Source: Chlorobium sp. | GTDB lineage: Bacteria; Bacteroidota; Chlorobiia; Chlorobiales; Chlorobiaceae | Length of the DNA stretch: 64,000 bases | Direction of reading: 5' to 3' | NCBI GenBank assembly: GCA_005862225.1 | Contig: SZXV01000003.1 | Coordinates: forward strand, 124,001 to 188,000 | Shown: piece after piece, positions 63,935 to 64,000 of the stretch | Position numbering within the stretch: position 1 is the first letter of the stretch | Layout: every line of letters starts with the position of its first letter | The notes under the pieces: model-generated | What the model was told of the DNA's origin: nothing | Seen by the model: the letters and a program-made list of their open reading frames with translations, nothing else | The model's database searches: none | Program-made: the position numbers and the translations under genes

Positions 63935-64000
63935 TTAGCCACCACCCGCAAACATAAGGAGTTCAACCCGATCTCCTTCCTGAAGTTTGTGGGCAGAACG
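63935..64000 (-). CDS. thiS: Sulfur-carrier protein ThiS (partial, N-terminus outside window)
   Basis: The last 21 codons are in the window: RSAHKLQEGDRVELLMFAGG followed by a final glycine and TAA. The GDRVELL turn and diglycine end are the ThiS signature; the last Gly is the site of thiocarboxylation. Order thiS-thiG-thiH-thiF. Confidence 0.9.
   Translation of the reverse strand, partial: RSAHKLQEGDRVELLMFAGGG

Noticed and set aside
1-64000. CRISPR arrays, rRNA and complete tRNA genes
   Set aside because: No regularly spaced repeats, rRNA segments or full cloverleaf sequences were found when reading through the intergenic regions.

Overview
The window looks like a chromosomal piece of a green sulfur bacterium (Chlorobiaceae, Chlorobium/Pelodictyon-like). 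This rests on the general look of the proteins and on gene content (thiSGHF with the anaerobic ThiH, hypABFCDE, FBPase, small palindromic repeats). No photosynthesis or reverse-TCA marker gene lies in the window, so the assignment is inference. Most genes are densely packed, mostly on the minus strand, with many 4-bp ATGA overlaps.

Layout. 1-8.7 kb: start of fructose-bisphosphatase, recJ, a cell-envelope sugar-lipid operon (PAP2 phosphatase, ArnT-like transferase, family 2 glycosyltransferase, flippase-like protein), a zinc-type CDF transporter with a His-rich hexamer repeat, and a lipocalin. 8.9-13.6 kb: a DUF433/DUF5615 toxin-antitoxin pair, cydDC and a VOC protein. 13.7-24.2 kb: an accessory island, described below. 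24.2-31.9 kb: one operon for a cbb3 oxidase with all its assembly factors (ccoN-O-Q-P-G-H-I-S and a TauE/SafE protein). 32.1-41.6 kb: housekeeping genes (mtnA, purine nucleoside phosphorylase, YggS, cyclophilin, two TPR proteins, tatD, lspA, aroE, uvrC). 41.7-47.8 kb: MHS-type transporter, universal stress protein, two outer-membrane barrels, pyrB. 48.1-54.2 kb: hypABFCDE for [NiFe]-hydrogenase maturation. 54.2-59.8 kb: sucA-sucB-lpd. 60.2-64 kb: an unknown membrane protein, a MITE-like repeat element, and thiF-thiH-thiG-thiS for the thiazole half of thiamine.

The island at 13.7-24.2 kb is the part worth most attention. Its one large intact gene encodes a 1011-residue protein with an N-terminal PD-(D/E)xK nuclease domain, a central NACHT NTPase and a long C-terminal sensor-like region, that is, a bacterial NLR-like anti-phage protein. 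Around it are an intact AbiE-like toxin-antitoxin pair and a set of decayed defence genes: an ORF6N gene with an in-frame TGA, two truncated copies of the same DNA methyltransferase tail in direct repeat, two VapBC-type modules whose antitoxin is intact but whose toxin has lost its middle, relics of a RhuM-like gene, a DUF2442-like gene and a NotI-like endonuclease, and a diverged copy of the cydC 3' end.

Metabolically the window combines oxygen-related functions (cbb3 oxidase, CydDC) and an oxidative 2-oxoglutarate dehydrogenase with hydrogenase maturation and an oxygen-sensitive thiamine route. This suggests an organism that meets oxygen at low levels or only intermittently.
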